Below, one piece after another: positions 1 to 5,274 of a stretch of DNA of 6,987 bases; within the stretch, counting starts at the first letter, position 1; every line of letters begins with the position of its first letter. Position numbers and translations under genes: made by a program. The notes under the pieces were generated by a model. The model worked only from the letters and a program-made list of their open reading frames with translations. It was not told the DNA's origin and did not search any database. The DNA comes from Alistipes sp. CAG:268 (GTDB lineage: Bacteria > Bacteroidota > Bacteroidia > Bacteroidales > Rikenellaceae). The DNA is taken from the NCBI GenBank assembly GCA_000434235.1, contig FR892004.1:32494-39480 (forward strand). Reading direction: 5' to 3'.

Positions 1-86
1 CCACGACCCCCGACATCACGGCCGCCGTGCTGGCGAAGGTCAATGAGCTCTACGCCGCCGACAAGAAGGCCGAGGGCAAGAAATAG
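1..86 (+). CDS. C-terminal end of a probable Skp/OmpH-family periplasmic chaperone (partial)
   Basis: Only the last 27 codons are present, read in the frame whose codons begin at position 3 and ending at TAG 84-86. The visible tail contains DITAAVLAKVNELYAAD followed by a Lys-rich end. The DITAxVLxxV pattern closely resembles the C-terminus of the Skp/OmpH chaperones (the E. coli Skp end has DITADVLKQVK). These are periplasmic trimers that hold unfolded outer-membrane proteins on the way to the BAM complex. The family call rests on this short tail alone, so it is tentative. A strong terminator follows 23 bases after the stop, so this gene closes its own transcription unit and is probably not co-transcribed with cdaA. 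Confidence 0.6.
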   Translation, partial: TTPDITAAVLAKVNELYAADKKAEGKK

Positions 87-108
87 TCCCGGCACAAAAC
101 AGGCACAT

Positions 109-145
109 CCGGCTTCCGCCCGCAAGTGGAAGCCGGTATTTTTTT
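109..145 (+). terminator. Rho-independent terminator after the Skp/OmpH-like gene
   Basis: A perfect 9-bp GC-rich stem (CCGGCTTCC at 109-117 with GGAAGCCGG at 128-136) has a 10-nt loop and is followed by a T run at 139-145. This is a typical intrinsic terminator for + strand transcription. There is no A run on the left, so it is not expected to work for the other strand. Confidence 0.85.
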
Positions 146-156
146 ATGCCCCGCAG

Positions 157-187
157 TTTTTTTATCTGACCGGAATTAGTACCTTTG
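157..187 (+). promoter_or_regulatory. Probable Bacteroidota-type promoter for cdaA
   Basis: TACCTTTG at 180-187 matches the Bacteroidota -7 consensus TAnnTTTG exactly, and a C follows as is common. The -33 side is only a T run (157-163) at about the expected distance, not a clean TTTG. The element lies after the preceding terminator and about 36 bases before the cdaA ATG, which fits a short leader. A weak purine stretch (AGAAGG, 216-221) lies just before the start. Confidence 0.6.
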
Positions 188-223
188 CGGGAAAAGTGTC
201 ATTCCGCTAATTCATAGAAGGCA

Positions 224-1021
224 ATGGGATTCGTTCCGTTCACATTCATCGACCTGATCGACATCATTCTGGTGGCCGCAATCATGTATTGGATCTACCG
301 CATGACCAAGGGCACCAACGCACCCTATATCCTCTCGGGCATCATCGCCGTATACCTGCTGTGGGTGGTCGTGCGCGCGCTCAACATGGAGCTGCTGTCG
401 AGCATCCTCGGGCAGCTCATCTCGGTGGGCGCCATCGCGCTGATCATCGTCTTCCAGCCCGAACTGCGGCGTTTCCTGCAGATGATCGGCATGCGGCAGA
501 AGCATTTCAACTTCATTACGCGGATCTTCTCGTCGGGCGACGACGAGGTGCAGACGAACATCATTCCGATCGTCACGGCCTGCCGCGAAATGTCCGAAAC
601 CAAGACCGGGGCACTGATCGTCATCGGGCAGCGGAGCGACCTGCGGCTGATCGCCGAGGGCGGCATCGCACTGGACGCCAAGGTCTCGACACCGCTCCTC
701 GAGAACATTTTCTTCAAGAACGCCCCGCTGCACGACGGCGCCGTGCTGATCGAAGGCGACCGGATCGTCGCGGCGAAGTGCATCCTGCCCGTCACGCAGA
801 GCGCCGTGCCGAAATCCTACGGGACCCGCCACCGCGCGGCCATCGGCATGAGCGAGATCTCGGACGCCATCATCCTCGTCGTATCGGAGGAGACGGGAGG
901 CATCTCGATCACGCAGAACGGCGAGATCCACCGGGATATTGACCCGAGCCACCTGCAGCAGATCCTGCAGCGCTATCTGACGGTCAATTCGCGTCACTCG
1001 GGCAAGGAGGTGGTCGAATAG
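224..1021 (+). CDS. cdaA: Diadenylate cyclase CdaA (membrane c-di-AMP synthase)
   Basis: This 265-residue protein has the full CdaA layout. Three predicted membrane helices lie at about residues 7-25, 36-52 and 62-77, followed by the conserved FQPELRR linker (77-83) and a cytoplasmic DAC (DisA_N) domain. Both catalytic signatures are intact: LHDGAVLI with DGA at 171-173, and GTRHRAAIG with RHR at 202-204; EETGGIS follows at 222-228. Two such domains face each other to condense two ATP into cyclic di-AMP, a second messenger linked to osmotic balance, potassium transport and cell-wall integrity. The ATG at 224 is chosen because it gives the normal family N-terminus right after a Bacteroidota promoter. 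No cdaR or glmM gene follows, unlike the Firmicutes cdaA-cdaR-glmM operon; here the gene appears monocistronic, between two terminators. The long open frame on the opposite strand is a codon-bias artefact. Confidence 0.95.
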   Translation: MGFVPFTFIDLIDIILVAAIMYWIYRMTKGTNAPYILSGIIAVYLLWVVVRALNMELLSSILGQLISVGAIALIIVFQPELRRFLQMIGMRQKHFNFITRIFSSGDDEVQTNIIPIVTACREMSETKTGALIVIGQRSDLRLIAEGGIALDAKVSTPLLENIFFKNAPLHDGAVLIEGDRIVAAKCILPVTQSAVPKSYGTRHRAAIGMSEISDAIILVVSEETGGISITQNGEIHRDIDPSHLQQILQRYLTVNSRHSGKEVVE

Positions 1022-1061
1022 CGGTCCGGGCGAGCGGACAGCCGCAGGGGACGCATTGTAC

Positions 1062-1106
1062 GCAAGAAGCCGGCATCCTTCACAGGATGCCGGCTTCTTG
1101 CATTTT
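1062..1106 (+). terminator. Very strong hairpin terminator after cdaA
   Basis: An 18-bp perfect stem (GCAAGAAGCCGGCATCCT, 1062-1079, with its exact complement at 1084-1101) closes on the 4-nt loop TCAC. It begins 40 bases after the cdaA stop. Only a short T tract (1103-1106) follows, so the stem rather than the U run gives the strength. There is no A tract on the left, so it suits + strand transcripts only. Confidence 0.8.
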
Positions 1107-1135
1107 CGCAACGGCGCCGCGGCAGGCCGGAGCAA

Positions 1136-1169
1136 GTCGAGGGTTGGGGCACAGGTCAAGGGTCGGGGC
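1136..1169. repeat. Two imperfect 15-nt direct copies (GTCRAGGGTYGGGGC)
   Basis: GTCGAGGGTTGGGGC (1136-1150) and GTCAAGGGTCGGGGC (1155-1169) match at 13 of 15 positions with a 19-nt period. They loosely resemble the start of the longer repeat further along (GTCAAAGCAGGGACGG), so they may be more decayed members of the same series; that link is weak. Confidence 0.5.
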
Positions 1170-1196
1170 GGATCAAGGGAGCTTTGTCGGAAGGAG

Positions 1197-1236
1197 AAAA
1201 ACGCGGCGACAGTCAAAGCAGGGACGGCCGAAGAGA
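1197..1236. repeat. Direct repeat, copy 1
   Basis: The core at 1210-1236 begins CAGTCAAAGCAGGGACGGCC and matches copy 2 at 26 of 27 positions. The similarity extends leftward through GCGG into a run of A, with a 3-nt insertion in this copy (GCGGCGACAG against GCGGCAG). Looser similarity continues rightward to about 1260, ending in an A-rich stretch as in copy 2. This suggests an old duplication of about 65 nt. Confidence 0.8.
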
Positions 1237-1298
1237 CTGCCGGCCAAGGCGACAGGTAAAATAAACTGTGCAAGGGCTGCGACTCAAAATGGCGGCAC

Positions 1299-1335
1299 AA
1301 AAAAGCGGCAGTCAAAGCAGGGACGGCCAAAGAGA
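1299..1335. repeat. Direct repeat, copy 2
   Basis: The core at 1309-1335 differs from copy 1 by one base (A for G at the 21st position) and lies 99 bases downstream of it. Like copy 1 it is preceded by an A run and GCGG. It is followed by a diverged GGCGAAGGCAGAGG segment and an A run, which here forms the left arm of the terminator at 1363-1400. The neighbouring genes show nothing similar. Confidence 0.8.
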
Positions 1336-1362
1336 TGGGGCGGTAGCGGCGAAGGCAGAGGC

Positions 1363-1400
1363 AAAAAAATCCGTCTCCACTGCGTGCGAGACGGATTTTT
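1363..1400. terminator. Bidirectional terminator between cdaA and secG
   Basis: ATCCGTCTC (1369-1377) pairs perfectly with GAGACGGAT (1388-1396). The stem extends to 13 bp through an A run on the left (1363-1369) and a T run on the right (1396-1400), with a 10-nt loop. Both strands therefore show a stem followed by a U tract, and the longer tract (seven) is on the - strand. It is the first convincing terminator downstream of secG, which would give the secG transcript a 3' tail of about 240 nt. It may also back up the cdaA terminator. Confidence 0.8.
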
Positions 1401-1639
1401 CAATCGCGATTCATTGCCGAACGAAAGCCCGGCACTCGAGTACTCCGGATCCAGCGTCCTCTCCCCTCCCCCGGTACGGATGCTCACCGCAGTCCGAACG
1501 ATCGCCCCGTTCCGAATCTGCCATGTCCGGCCCAAGAATTCGTGAACTCGCGACTCTTGAGGAGGGTTCTTGAGGAGACCTGCGCCGACGTTTCAGCCCG
1601 ACCGGCGTGTACCCACCCCGGCCCGGAGATCACCGAACG

Positions 1640-2044
1640 CTACTCGGCAGCAGCCTCACCGGCAGCAGGTGCTGCGGCCTCGTCGGCGGCGGGAGCCTCA
1701 CTGCCCTCGGCTGCCGGAATCTCGGCCTGCGGCATGGCACCGGCGCTCTCGGCATCGAGCACGCGCTCCTGCAGGGCCTTGGCGTCCTTCGAGATCTCGG
1801 CGTTGCTCTCGGCAACCAGGCCCTTGTCCATGGCCAGCGTGGCCACGAGGCTCAGGACCAGGATGACGATGGCCATCGTCCACGTGAACTTCTCCAGGAA
1901 ATTCGTCGTTTCACGCACGCCCATCACCTGGTTCGAGGCGCCGAAGTTGGCGGCCATGCCGCTCTTGGGGTTCTGCACCAATACGGCAAGGATGATCAGA
2001 ACGCTTGCTACGAGTATCAGGGCAATGCAAATCGTGTATAACAT
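1640..2044 (-). CDS. secG: Preprotein translocase subunit SecG
   Basis: SecG is the small partner of SecY and SecE in the inner-membrane export channel and helps SecA-driven translocation. The 134-residue product has two membrane helices, at about residues 2-23 and 55-72. Between them is the conserved loop with VQNPKSGM (23-30) and FGASNQVMG (34-42), then TTNFLEKFTW, all typical of Bacteroidota SecG. The last 55 or so residues form a tail rich in Ala, Glu and Pro with no visible domain, which makes the protein longer than E. coli SecG (110 residues). The ATG at 2044 gives the normal N-terminus starting directly in helix 1. It is the last gene of the five-gene - strand cluster, 15 bases after its neighbour. 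A candidate promoter of its own lies inside the end of that neighbour. Confidence 0.93.
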   Translation of the reverse strand: MLYTICIALILVASVLIILAVLVQNPKSGMAANFGASNQVMGVRETTNFLEKFTWTMAIVILVLSLVATLAMDKGLVAESNAEISKDAKALQERVLDAESAGAMPQAEIPAAEGSEAPAADEAAAPAAGEAAAE

Positions 2045-2059
2045 ATTGCTTTGAATTAA

Positions 2060-2554
2060 TTATTGTTTTTCGGTTTTGCGAATTAACTCGGCAAAGTAAA
2101 CACTTTTTTCGGGATTTAGCAAACTTAATTTGCGATAAATCGCTGCCGCTTTGTCCCGAAGGCCCTGGGAAAGATAGATTTCGGCCAACTCCTCGCTGAC
2201 AACCTCGTCCTCCTCGTCCAGATCGGGCTCCGTGCGGACCTCCTCTTCGGGCGCATGTTCGTCGGCCACGATGCGCAGGTCCTCCTCGCGCAGGAAGCGG
2301 TCGATCACCTCCTCGGAGGTCAGGCGCACCAACGCCCCGGCATCGATGCGTCCGAGGCGCAGCGAACTCTCCTCGCGCCACGGAGCTGCCACCGACAGGA
2401 CCGCATCGGGCGCTCCCGAGCACTGCTCCAAAAGGATCCGCACAGGCACAAACCACCCAAAACGGGCGGCAAAACCGCGGATCGCCTCGTCGGAGGGCTT
2501 CGGTGCCGACTCCGGCGAGGACAGGTACAACTTCAGGGACTCCAGCTCCGTCAT
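2060..2554 (-). CDS. Small acidic protein with TPR-like C-terminus, function unknown
   Basis: This 164-residue protein has no signal peptide or membrane helix, so it is probably cytoplasmic. Residues 1-60 are mixed helical sequence with no family I can name. Residues 96-120 are strongly acidic and probably disordered. Residues 118-160 (EELAEIYLSQGLRDKAAAIY, then KLSLLNPEK and YFAELI) form a helical hairpin of TPR type, the usual scaffold for protein-protein contact. From memory, a protein of this size and with this ending sits between LptE and SecG in many Bacteroidota genomes, which supports it as a real conserved gene, but no role is known to me. It starts 4 bases after the lptE stop, so translation is probably coupled, and ends 15 bases before secG. 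Confidence 0.8.
   Translation of the reverse strand: MTELESLKLYLSSPESAPKPSDEAIRGFAARFGWFVPVRILLEQCSGAPDAVLSVAAPWREESSLRLGRIDAGALVRLTSEEVIDRFLREEDLRIVADEHAPEEEVRTEPDLDEEDEVVSEELAEIYLSQGLRDKAAAIYRKLSLLNPEKSVYFAELIRKTEKQ
2092..2123 (-). promoter_or_regulatory. Candidate internal promoter for secG
   Basis: Read on the - strand, TTTG (2123-2120) is followed after 20 nt by TTACTTTG (2099-2092). This resembles the Bacteroidota -33/-7 pair, but the second base of the -7 box departs from TAnnTTTG. The pair lies inside the last codons of the preceding gene and would give a leader of about 40 nt to the secG ATG. The surrounding sequence is AT-rich, unlike the rest of the cluster. Confidence 0.4.
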
Positions 2555-2558
2555 CGGT

Positions 2559-3071
2559 CTACCAGTTGGAGGCCGAAGCCTGGAATATGTCGGTCACCAG
2601 CTGATCGACGATCTCGGGGATCAGCGTGCTCTCGGCCTCGGTCAGCAGCAGCGACGAGTCGTAGTCCTCGAACGCGGAGAAGGTCTTGGTCCACGAGGCC
2701 TTCTCGTCGAGCGCATTCGTGAAGCGGACCTTCACGGTGATCGTCAGCCGGTTCAGCAGGGCGTACTCCTCACTCGACACGGACGAGGTAGTCGAGGTGT
2801 AGTTGGTGATCTCGCCCTCGAAGGCGAAGTCGCCGCCCTCGTCCACCTGTGCCAGGCGCGTGCGGCGCGAGAAGATATCGACCAGTGCATCGGTCAGCGT
2901 CGAGCTGAGGATCGGCGACACCATCGTCGCGTTGTTGGGGAAATAGGCCACCGAGAAGGTCTTGGCATCGGGCGGAATCGAAGCGCCCGAGAACGAATAC
3001 TTGATGGCCACGCCGCACCCGGTCAGCAGGGCGACGCAGAGGGTTGTCAATAGGATGATTCGTGTCTTCAT
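2559..3071 (-). CDS. lptE: LPS assembly lipoprotein LptE
   Basis: LptE is the outer-membrane lipoprotein that plugs the LptD barrel and completes delivery of lipopolysaccharide to the cell surface. The 170-residue product begins with a lipoprotein signal: MKTR, a hydrophobic stretch, and the lipobox LTGC with Cys19 as the lipidated residue. The mature part starts with IKYSFSGASIPPDAKTFSVA, a pattern typical of the LptE family in Bacteroidota, and stays close to the usual length of about 170 residues. The frame is open much further upstream (to 3239). The start at 3071 is preferred because only it puts the lipoprotein signal at the N-terminus and because it begins 4 bases after the stop of the sigma-54 activator gene. 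The gene after it also starts 4 bases beyond its stop, so the three are almost certainly one message. Confidence 0.9.
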   Translation of the reverse strand: MKTRIILLTTLCVALLTGCGVAIKYSFSGASIPPDAKTFSVAYFPNNATMVSPILSSTLTDALVDIFSRRTRLAQVDEGGDFAFEGEITNYTSTTSSVSSEEYALLNRLTITVKVRFTNALDEKASWTKTFSAFEDYDSSLLLTEAESTLIPEIVDQLVTDIFQASASNW

Positions 3072-3075
3072 GGTT

Positions 3076-4311
3076 TCAATTTTCGGCAATGCCCAGCTCC
3101 TTGATCTTGCGATAGAGCGTACGTTCGGACATGAACAGCTCGGCGGCGGCCTCGCGGCGGCGTCCGTTGTTGCGGCGCAGGGCGCGGATGATCTGTTCAC
3201 GCTGCATGTCGGCCTTGGTCTTCTCGCGCGGCGGCTCATCGGTCACCTCCTCGCTCTCGGCGAAGACCGGAGGCTGGACCGCCTCGGAAGGGGCCGCAGC
3301 CGAGACATACGAGGCACTCTGCGTCGTCGTCGGCAGCAGGCCGCGGATGTCGCGCGGCGGTTCGGGATGCCGCACCGCACCCTGCATCAGCTCGGAGATC
3401 ATCCGCTTCAGCTCGTTGATGTCGGCACGCATGTCGAACAACACCTTATATAAAAGTTCCCGCTCGGTGGACATCTCCCCCGCGTCCATACGCCCCGACG
3501 GCGCCATGGGGGCCGGAGCCCCGGCCTCCTGCACGGGAAGGTACTTGGCCAGCACCTCGGCAGTGATGACCCGGGCGGGCTCGATGGCCGAGATCTGCTC
3601 GGCGACGTTCTTCAGCTGGCGGATGTTGCCCCGCCAGTAGTAGTGCATGAGCATCTGCCGCGCACTGTCGTCGAGCGTCACGGCCGGCATGCGGTACTGC
3701 ACGGCCACATCGGAGGCGAACTTGCGGAACAGCAGCGGGATGTCCTCGGGCCGCTCGCGCAGCGACGGCACGCTGATGGGGACCGTACCCAGGCGGTAGT
3801 AGAGGTCTTCGCGGAAGCGGCCCTGAGCGATGGCCTCCTGCAGATTGACGTTCGTGGCAGCCACGACGCGGACGTTGGTCTTCTGGACCTTCGACGATCC
3901 GACGCGGATGAACTCGCCCGTCTGCAGCACACGCAACAGCCGCGCCTGGGTCGGATGCGGCAGCTCAGCCACCTCGTCGAGGAAGATCGTGCCGCCGTCG
4001 GCCTCCTCAAAATAGCCCTTGCGGGCCTCGGTGGCGCCGGTGAAGGCCCCCTTCTCGTGGCCGAAAAGCTCGGAATCGATGGTTCCCTCGGGTATAGCCG
4101 CACAATTGACGGCGATGTACTTGTTGTGCTTGCGCGACGAATAGGCGTGAATGACCTGCGGAAAAAACTCCTTGCCCACACCGCTCTCGCCCGTGACGAG
4201 GACCGTCAGGTCCGTCAGCGCCACACGCAAGGCAACCTCCAGCGCCCGGTCCAGAAGTTCCGAGGTTCCGATGATGCCGAAGCGCTGTTTAACACTTGTT
4301 ATTTCTGTCAT
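3076..4311 (-). CDS. Sigma-54-dependent transcriptional activator (AAA+ and Fis-type HTH, no receiver domain)
   Basis: This 411-residue enhancer-binding protein would use ATP hydrolysis to open promoters held by RNA polymerase with sigma-54. The AAA+ domain starts almost at the N-terminus: Walker A GESGVGKE (41-48), the sigma-54-contacting loop GAFTGA (88-93), Walker B GGTIFLDE (106-113), arginine-finger segment [11 protein letters not shown] (164-174) and sensor [10 protein letters not shown] (226-233). A long variable linker rich in Pro, Ala and Glu follows (about 262-365), then a Fis-type helix-turn-helix (about 369-408, with SERTLYRKI). There is no receiver, GAF or PAS domain, so activity must be set by expression, partner proteins or the linker. 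Sensor II has WRGN where most family members have WPGN. It is followed at once by lptE, and this pairing is a known Bacteroidota gene order. Its target promoters cannot be told from the window; I noticed no clear -24/-12 site in it. Confidence 0.92.
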   Translation of the reverse strand: MTEITSVKQRFGIIGTSELLDRALEVALRVALTDLTVLVTGESGVGKEFFPQVIHAYSSRKHNKYIAVNCAAIPEGTIDSELFGHEKGAFTGATEARKGYFEEADGGTIFLDEVAELPHPTQARLLRVLQTGEFIRVGSSKVQKTNVRVVAATNVNLQEAIAQGRFREDLYYRLGTVPISVPSLRERPEDIPLLFRKFASDVAVQYRMPAVTLDDSARQMLMHYYWRGNIRQLKNVAEQISAIEPARVITAEVLAKYLPVQEAGAPAPMAPSGRMDAGEMSTERELLYKVLFDMRADINELKRMISELMQGAVRHPEPPRDIRGLLPTTTQSASYVSAAAPSEAVQPPVFAESEEVTDEPPREKTKADMQREQIIRALRRNNGRRREAAAELFMSERTLYRKIKELGIAEN

Positions 4312-4352
4312 GGTTCAGGTCGTAAAGTCGATACGAAGGGCCGCATCGCCGG

Positions 4353-5213
4353 TCAGGCGCGCAGGCGGAGCGGGTCCGGAGCCTCAAAACCGAGGCAGGC
4401 CGTCCCGTCGGCCGATGTCTGCTCCCCGGCGGCTGCCTCGCCGCCCTCGGCCGGTGCATCGGCCGGATCGGTATAGTCCATCCACTCCGTCTCGGCCGCC
4501 TGTTCACGCGCCTCGCGCCAATAGCCGTAGAGGATGGCCGCCACGGCCAGCGCCGCAGCGATGATGGCGATCCAGATGAAGCGGTCGCCGCGCCGGCGGG
4601 GAACACGGTTCACGTAGGTGTAGGCATCGGTATTCTTCGGCGGCTTGCCGTAGCGCAACCCGCGGACCGAGGGATCGGGATTCATCTTCGCCGAAGGCGA
4701 GACATGCGGCTCGGTGAAGGCGCTCTTCATCGTCTCGGCCATGCGCCCGGCATCGAACTGCGGACGGCGCGACGGGTCCCGCTCCCCGTCCGGCTCCCCG
4801 CCCGTTCCCGCGGCAGCCTCCCCGCCGTCGTGCGACGAGGCAGAGGCTCCGGCGGACTCCCCGGCAGCGGCCGGCTCCGTGGCAGCGGCCGGAACAGCCG
4901 GACGCGGGTCATAGGTAAAGGCGATCGTTCCGTTCGCCCCCCCCCTCATCTCGCCCAGACCGGGCAGCGGGCACACCAGGCCGTGCTCGACGGCATGACG
5001 CACCTCGAAGACGAAGCGGTCGATCTCGCCGGCGGCCTCCAACTCGTTGAGCCCACGGGCGCAAAGCAGCCCGCGCAGCACGCCGTCGTCGCGTTTGAGC
5101 AGTTCGGAAAAGAGTACCGCACGGCCGGGCTCCTTGACGATGAAGGCACCCAGCTGAGGGATGACGAGACGTTTGTGCGTCTCGAGATATTGCGTTATGA
5201 CAGGTATCAGCAC
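4353..5213 (-). CDS. HU/CCDC81-like domain protein with one membrane helix, function unknown
   Basis: The 286-residue product has three parts. Residues 1-105 resemble the HU-fold pair of the bacterial CCDC81 type: VIPQLGAFIV (17-26), LFSELLKRDDGVLRGLL (34-50), and PLPGLGEM with GTIAF (82-99). Residues 105-205 are low-complexity Ala/Gly/Glu/Pro, probably disordered. A basic RRRGDR stretch then precedes a single helix (about 211-231), and a short acidic tail ends the protein. With positive residues before the helix, the HU part should be cytoplasmic and the tail periplasmic. Related Bacteroidota proteins often end in a peptidoglycan-binding SPOR domain, which is absent here. The start is GTG (5211-5213), with AAGGAG 9 bases upstream and a near-consensus promoter before it. 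It is the first gene of the cluster, 41 bases ahead of the activator gene. A G9 run interrupts codons 90-93. The HU assignment is by pattern only. Confidence 0.78.
   Translation of the reverse strand: MLIPVITQYLETHKRLVIPQLGAFIVKEPGRAVLFSELLKRDDGVLRGLLCARGLNELEAAGEIDRFVFEVRHAVEHGLVCPLPGLGEMRGGANGTIAFTYDPRPAVPAAATEPAAAGESAGASASSHDGGEAAAGTGGEPDGERDPSRRPQFDAGRMAETMKSAFTEPHVSPSAKMNPDPSVRGLRYGKPPKNTDAYTYVNRVPRRRGDRFIWIAIIAAALAVAAILYGYWREAREQAAETEWMDYTDPADAPAEGGEAAAGEQTSADGTACLGFEAPDPLRLRA
4937..4945 (-). repeat. Nine-base G homopolymer inside the HU/CCDC81-like gene
   Basis: The + strand has nine consecutive C, so the coding strand has G9 across codons 90-93 (Arg-Gly-Gly-Ala). One extra G would put a stop at TGA about eight codons later, giving about 101 residues and only the HU-like part. 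Loss of one G would enter a Pro/Arg-rich frame ending at 4727, about 161 residues without the membrane helix. It is the longest homopolymer I noticed within a called gene here. Confidence 0.9.
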
Positions 5214-5222
5214 AGTCTAAAT

Positions 5223-5228
5223 CTCCTT
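5223..5228 (-). promoter_or_regulatory. Shine-Dalgarno sequence deciding a GTG start
   Basis: On the - strand AAGGAG (5228-5223) lies 9 bases before the GTG at 5213-5211. No ATG start lies at this N-terminus, so this site supports the GTG. A strong Shine-Dalgarno sequence is uncommon in Bacteroidota, which mostly use AT-rich leaders. Confidence 0.7.
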
Positions 5229-5242
5229 ATTTTGTCAGGGTT

Positions 5243-5274
5243 CAAAATTACCGTTTTTCGCAGAAACGTCCAAA
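5243..5274 (-). promoter_or_regulatory. Consensus Bacteroidota promoter for the five-gene cluster
   Basis: On the - strand TTTG (5274-5271), a 20-nt spacer and TAATTTTG (5250-5243) match the -33 and -7 elements exactly. Transcription would begin near 5237, giving a leader of about 25 nt that contains the AAGGAG site. This is the best promoter in the window. Confidence 0.8.

Larger units (their letters stand above)
1102..1639. other. Convergent intergenic region without a supported gene
   Basis: These 538 bases lie between the end of cdaA (+) and the end of secG (-). Open frames exist on both strands, but they are low-complexity, rich in Arg/Lys/Pro/Gly, run straight through hairpin terminators and match no family I recognise, so none is called. 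The part up to about 1365 is purine-rich on the + strand and holds diverged direct repeats. A bidirectional terminator lies at 1363-1400. The part at 1401-1639 contains only a short 10-nt repeat (TCTTGAGGAG at 1555-1564 and 1568-1577, period 13). No tRNA, SRP RNA or tmRNA signature was recognised on either strand. Confidence 0.7.
1640..5213 (-). other. Predicted five-gene operon: HU-like, sigma-54 activator, lptE, TPR-like, secG
   Basis: All five genes run the same way with gaps of 41, 4, 4 and 15 bases, and no terminator hairpin with a U run was seen between them. One promoter at the head and a bidirectional terminator about 240 bases after secG frame the unit. The 4-base gaps around lptE point to translational coupling. 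The second candidate promoter ahead of secG would allow extra, separate expression of the export subunit. Confidence 0.7.

Noticed and set aside
212..1330. A 372-codon open frame on the - strand opposite cdaA
   Set aside because: It lies antisense to a complete CdaA, runs through the cdaA terminator hairpin and promoter leader, and shows no recognisable domain.
1197..1335. A small CRISPR-like array
   Set aside because: Only two good copies exist, the spacer is about 72 nt with its own similarity to the other flank, and no cas gene is present.
1284..1535. An 83-codon - strand frame downstream of secG
   Set aside because: It runs through the terminator at 1363-1400 and ends in low-complexity sequence rich in Pro, Leu and Phe. 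No start signal or family match is visible.
1087..1573. Overlapping + strand open frames in the intergenic region, with repeated SKQGRPKR
   Set aside because: The repeated peptide simply reflects the DNA repeat. The frames begin inside one terminator hairpin, cross another, and match no family.
1401..1639. Possible SRP RNA, 6S RNA or tRNA after secG
   Set aside because: I looked for the conserved SRP loop, tRNA arms and T-loop sequence on both strands and saw none.
3072..3239. A longer N-terminus for LptE, starting at 3239
   Set aside because: The extra 56 residues are Arg/Pro/Ser-rich shadow of the activator gene and would bury the lipoprotein signal. The ATG at 3071 gives a proper signal with LTGC.
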